From NCBI GenBank assembly GCA_028292065.1, contig JAQGNC010000155.1:1-15783 (forward strand): a stretch of DNA of 15,783 bases, written 5' to 3'. The notes beneath the pieces are model-generated. The model had not been told where the DNA came from and made no database searches. It saw only the letters and a program-made list of their open reading frames with translations. Numbering within the stretch: the stretch's first letter is position 1; every line of letters begins with the position of its first letter. Of the stretch, positions 14,294-15,783 are shown piece by piece. The position numbers and the translations under genes are program-made. The stretch comes from Betaproteobacteria bacterium. Its GTDB lineage: Bacteria > Pseudomonadota > Gammaproteobacteria > Burkholderiales > SG8-41.

Positions 14294-14992
14294 ATGGCGG
14301 CACCCGCACCCCGAGACACCCCGCGCGACGGCGCGCGGCGCATACGCGAATTCATCGTGAGCTCGGCCTCCGACGGGAAGCTCGCGCCCGGCGCGCGCCT
14401 GCCGACGGAGCGCGAGCTCGCCCGCCGCTTCGCCGTCCCGCGCAACGCGGTGCGGCGCACCCTCGCGCAGCTCGAGGCCGAAGGCGCGATCACCCGGCAC
14501 GTCGGCCGCGGCACTTTTATCGCGGGCCCGCCGCAGCGCGCAGACGCCCCTTTTCCCGCCGACAGCGTGACGCACACCAGCCCCGCGGAGCTGATGGAAG
14601 CGCGGCTGCGTATCGAGCCCGCGCTCGCCGAGCTCATCGTCACCAATGCGACCCCGGCCGATTTCGAGCGCATGCAGGTGTGCATCGACAAGGCGGAAGG
14701 CGCGGACACGCTCGACGAGTTCGAGCGGTGGGACGCGGCCCTGCACCAGGCGCTCGCCACCGCCACCCATAACCGTTTCGTGATCCGGGTGCTCGACATG
14801 GTCGCGGCGGTGCGCGAACAGTCCGAATGGGGGAAGCTCAAGGACCGGATCGTGACCCCCGAGCGGCGGCTGAAGTACCAGGAAGAGCACCGCGCGATCG
14901 TCGGCGCGCTCAAGGCGCGCGACGCCGAACGCGCGCGCGATTCGATCGTCGCGCACCTTCAGCACGCGAGAAGGAATCTGTTCGATTACTGA
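14294..14992 (+). CDS. GntR-family transcriptional regulator, FadR/FCD subfamily
   Basis: The product is 232 residues. The N-terminal winged helix-turn-helix covers about residues 12-76, with the family signature LPTERELARRFAVPRNAVRR and the wing GRGTFIAG. The C-terminal all-helical FCD domain (about 98-228) has the expected metal/ligand residues Asp147 and His151 (WDAALHQAL), His199 (EEHRAI) and His221 (AHLQHA). FCD regulators typically sense small organic acids and are released from DNA when these bind. The gene diverges from the catabolic array and shares its operator region, so local control of that array is likely. The ATG at 14294 fits the inferred transcription start and a modest GAGCGAG ribosome site. 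In-frame starts at 14270 (ATG) and 14252 (TTG) cannot be fully excluded. Confidence 0.9.
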   Translation: MAAPAPRDTPRDGARRIREFIVSSASDGKLAPGARLPTERELARRFAVPRNAVRRTLAQLEAEGAITRHVGRGTFIAGPPQRADAPFPADSVTHTSPAELMEARLRIEPALAELIVTNATPADFERMQVCIDKAEGADTLDEFERWDAALHQALATATHNRFVIRVLDMVAAVREQSEWGKLKDRIVTPERRLKYQEEHRAIVGALKARDAERARDSIVAHLQHARRNLFDY

Positions 14993-15003
14993 GGCGAGGG
15001 CGA

Positions 15004-15066
15004 GGGGTCTGACCCGGAGCTCGGCCCGTCGGGGTCTGACCCCGGCTTTTTGCGGTCAGACCCCGG
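15004..15066. repeat. GGGGTCTGACCCC-type palindromic repeats (three copies)
   Basis: Copies are GGGGTCTGACCC at 15004..15015, GGGGTCTGACCCCGG at 15031..15045, and an inverted copy GGTCAGACCCCGG at 15054..15066. Each is palindromic apart from its central base. The second and third face each other and could form a larger stem. They lie just past the GntR stop. From memory this motif is dispersed in many proteobacterial genomes and is sometimes found with REP-associated transposases; none is present here. Confidence 0.75.
15030..15051 (+). terminator. Possible rho-independent terminator after the GntR gene
   Basis: CGGGGT (15030..15035) pairs with ACCCCG (15039..15044) around a 3-base loop, followed two bases later by TTTTT (15047..15051). 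The stem is short but GC-rich. It coincides with one of the dispersed palindromic repeats, so it may be a repeat reused as a terminator. Confidence 0.4.
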
Positions 15067-15114
15067 TTTGGACCTGCCCCCGGATCAAACCGCGGCCCCC
15101 CTGGACGCATTTGA

Positions 15115-15140
15115 TCGTAAGTGTCCGATTTTCCTTACGA
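15115..15140. other. Short inverted repeat TCGTAAG-N12-CTTACGA
   Basis: Seven-base perfect arms at 15115..15121 and 15134..15140 are separated by 12 bases, in non-coding, locally AT-richer DNA. It could be a protein-binding site or the remnant of a repeat. No neighbouring start codon ties it to a gene, so no function can be assigned. Confidence 0.35.
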
Positions 15141-15164
15141 AGTTAAAGCCGGTAAACGCCTCAG

Positions 15165-15199
15165 TCATCCACAATTTCTGTGGATAACGCTGTGGGTAA
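15165..15199. other. Cluster of three DnaA-box-like 9-mers
   Basis: TGTGGATAA at 15179..15187 is the exact complement of the strong DnaA box TTATCCACA. TCATCCACA (15165..15173) and TGTGGGTAA (15191..15199) each differ from the box by one base. All three fall within 35 bases of gene-free DNA. No dnaA, dnaN, parAB or plasmid rep gene is visible, so this is more likely a DnaA-binding or titration site, or a dispersed repeat, than a replication origin. The remaining DNA to the receptor stop at 15281 shows nothing else I recognise. Confidence 0.5.
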
Positions 15200-15280
15200 G
15201 CGGCGTCGCGCGAGCTTCTTCACTGGCTGCCGGCAGGCGCAATCGTGGTGTGCGCAAGATTTGACCAAACGGCCAGCGGC

Positions 15281-15783
15281 TCAATCGAGCTTTGCGCCGG
15301 ACACCTTGACAGCTTTCGCCCACTTATCCAATTCGCTGCGAACGAACTGCGCAAGCGCGTCGGGCGTCGTGGTTTCGATGTCCGCGCCTTCGTCTGTGAG
15401 GCGACCCCGAACTTCGCTGCTGTTGATCGCCTTGACGAGCTCGGCGTGGAGCCGATCGACGATAGGGCGTGGGGTACCGGCAGGTGCAACGACTGCGTAC
15501 CACGACGTCGCATCGAAACCGGGCAGGCCTGACTCGTTCAGTGTCGGAACGTCGCGCATGGCAGGCGAGCGCTTGGCGCCGGAGATCGCGAGCGCGCGTA
15601 TGCGATGGGCGTTCACCTGCGACAGCACCGACGGAATCTGGCCGACGATCATGTCGAGCTCGCCTGACAGCAGCGCAACGATCGAGGGGCCGCTCCCCTT
15701 GTAAGGCACGTGGACGATGTTCACGCCGGCAGCCGCCTTGAACATTTCGCCGATGAGATGGTTCGAGCTGCCGTTGCCGGAGG
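15281..15783 (-). CDS. TctC/Bug-family periplasmic solute receptor C (5' part outside the window)
   Basis: The C-terminal 167 residues are present; the start and signal peptide lie beyond the right edge. Visible family landmarks are SGNGSSNHLIGEMFKAAAG, VNIVHVPYKGSGPSIVALL, DVPTLNESGLPGFDATSWY and the C-terminal KWAKAVKVSGAKLD. It matches receptors A and B in layout but differs in detail: TSWYAVVAPAGTPRP replaces their DQWYG segment. It is therefore a more distant member, probably with another ligand. The DnaA-box cluster and other repeats lie between it and the GntR gene. Its operon partners cannot be seen. Confidence 0.92.
   Translation of the reverse strand, partial: SGNGSSNHLIGEMFKAAAGVNIVHVPYKGSGPSIVALLSGELDMIVGQIPSVLSQVNAHRIRALAISGAKRSPAMRDVPTLNESGLPGFDATSWYAVVAPAGTPRPIVDRLHAELVKAINSSEVRGRLTDEGADIETTTPDALAQFVRSELDKWAKAVKVSGAKLD

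Noticed and set aside
15165..15199. Replication origin
   Set aside because: Only three boxes, no AT-rich unwinding element, and no replication or partition genes nearby.

Overview
The window looks like chromosomal DNA from a GC-rich betaproteobacterium, probably of Burkholderiales type. The reasons are the high GC content, strong third-position GC bias (which opens long antisense reading frames), three TctC/Bug-type periplasmic solute receptors (a family expanded in Betaproteobacteria), and several families of small palindromic intergenic repeats. No rRNA, tRNA, CRISPR array, transposase or phage gene was seen.

Layout: eleven genes on the minus strand run without interruption from about 14139 down to 64. 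In transcription order they are: alpha/beta hydrolase H3, two TctC receptors, hydrolase H2, a Tat-exported LVIVD beta-propeller protein, hydrolase H1, an M24 (creatinase/DddP-like) metallohydrolase homologue, the E1 alpha and E1 beta subunits of a thiamine-diphosphate 2-oxoacid/acetoin-type dehydrogenase, and two tandem secreted YtcJ-like amidohydrolases. A GntR/FCD regulator diverges from the head of this array at 14294..14992. The gap between the regulator and H3 holds two back-to-back sigma70-like promoters that share three copies of a GAACCAAT half-site, so the regulator probably controls itself and the long array. Past the regulator lie a possible terminator, GGGGTCTGACCCC repeats, a cluster of DnaA-box-like 9-mers, and the 3' part of a third TctC gene that runs off the right edge.

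How the genes may work together (inference): the receptors, propeller protein and two amidohydrolases would act outside the cytoplasm on capture and hydrolysis of an organic acid or amide. The three hydrolases resemble 2,6-dihydroxypseudooxynicotine hydrolase/FrsA, so they could cleave C-C or ester bonds inside the cell. The M24 homologue and the E1 pair would process later intermediates. The substrate cannot be read from the sequence. No TctA/TctB membrane subunits and no E2/E3 dehydrogenase subunits are present, so these functions must come from elsewhere.

The array is not uniformly compact. Tight junctions (1 to 33 bp, or overlapping) alternate with gaps of 60 to 182 bp. Four of those gaps carry repeats of three unrelated types, at module borders, which suggests assembly from modules or internal RNA-processing points. 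The most unusual single gene feature is the M24 protein, in which one of the canonical metal-ligand aspartates is a cysteine.
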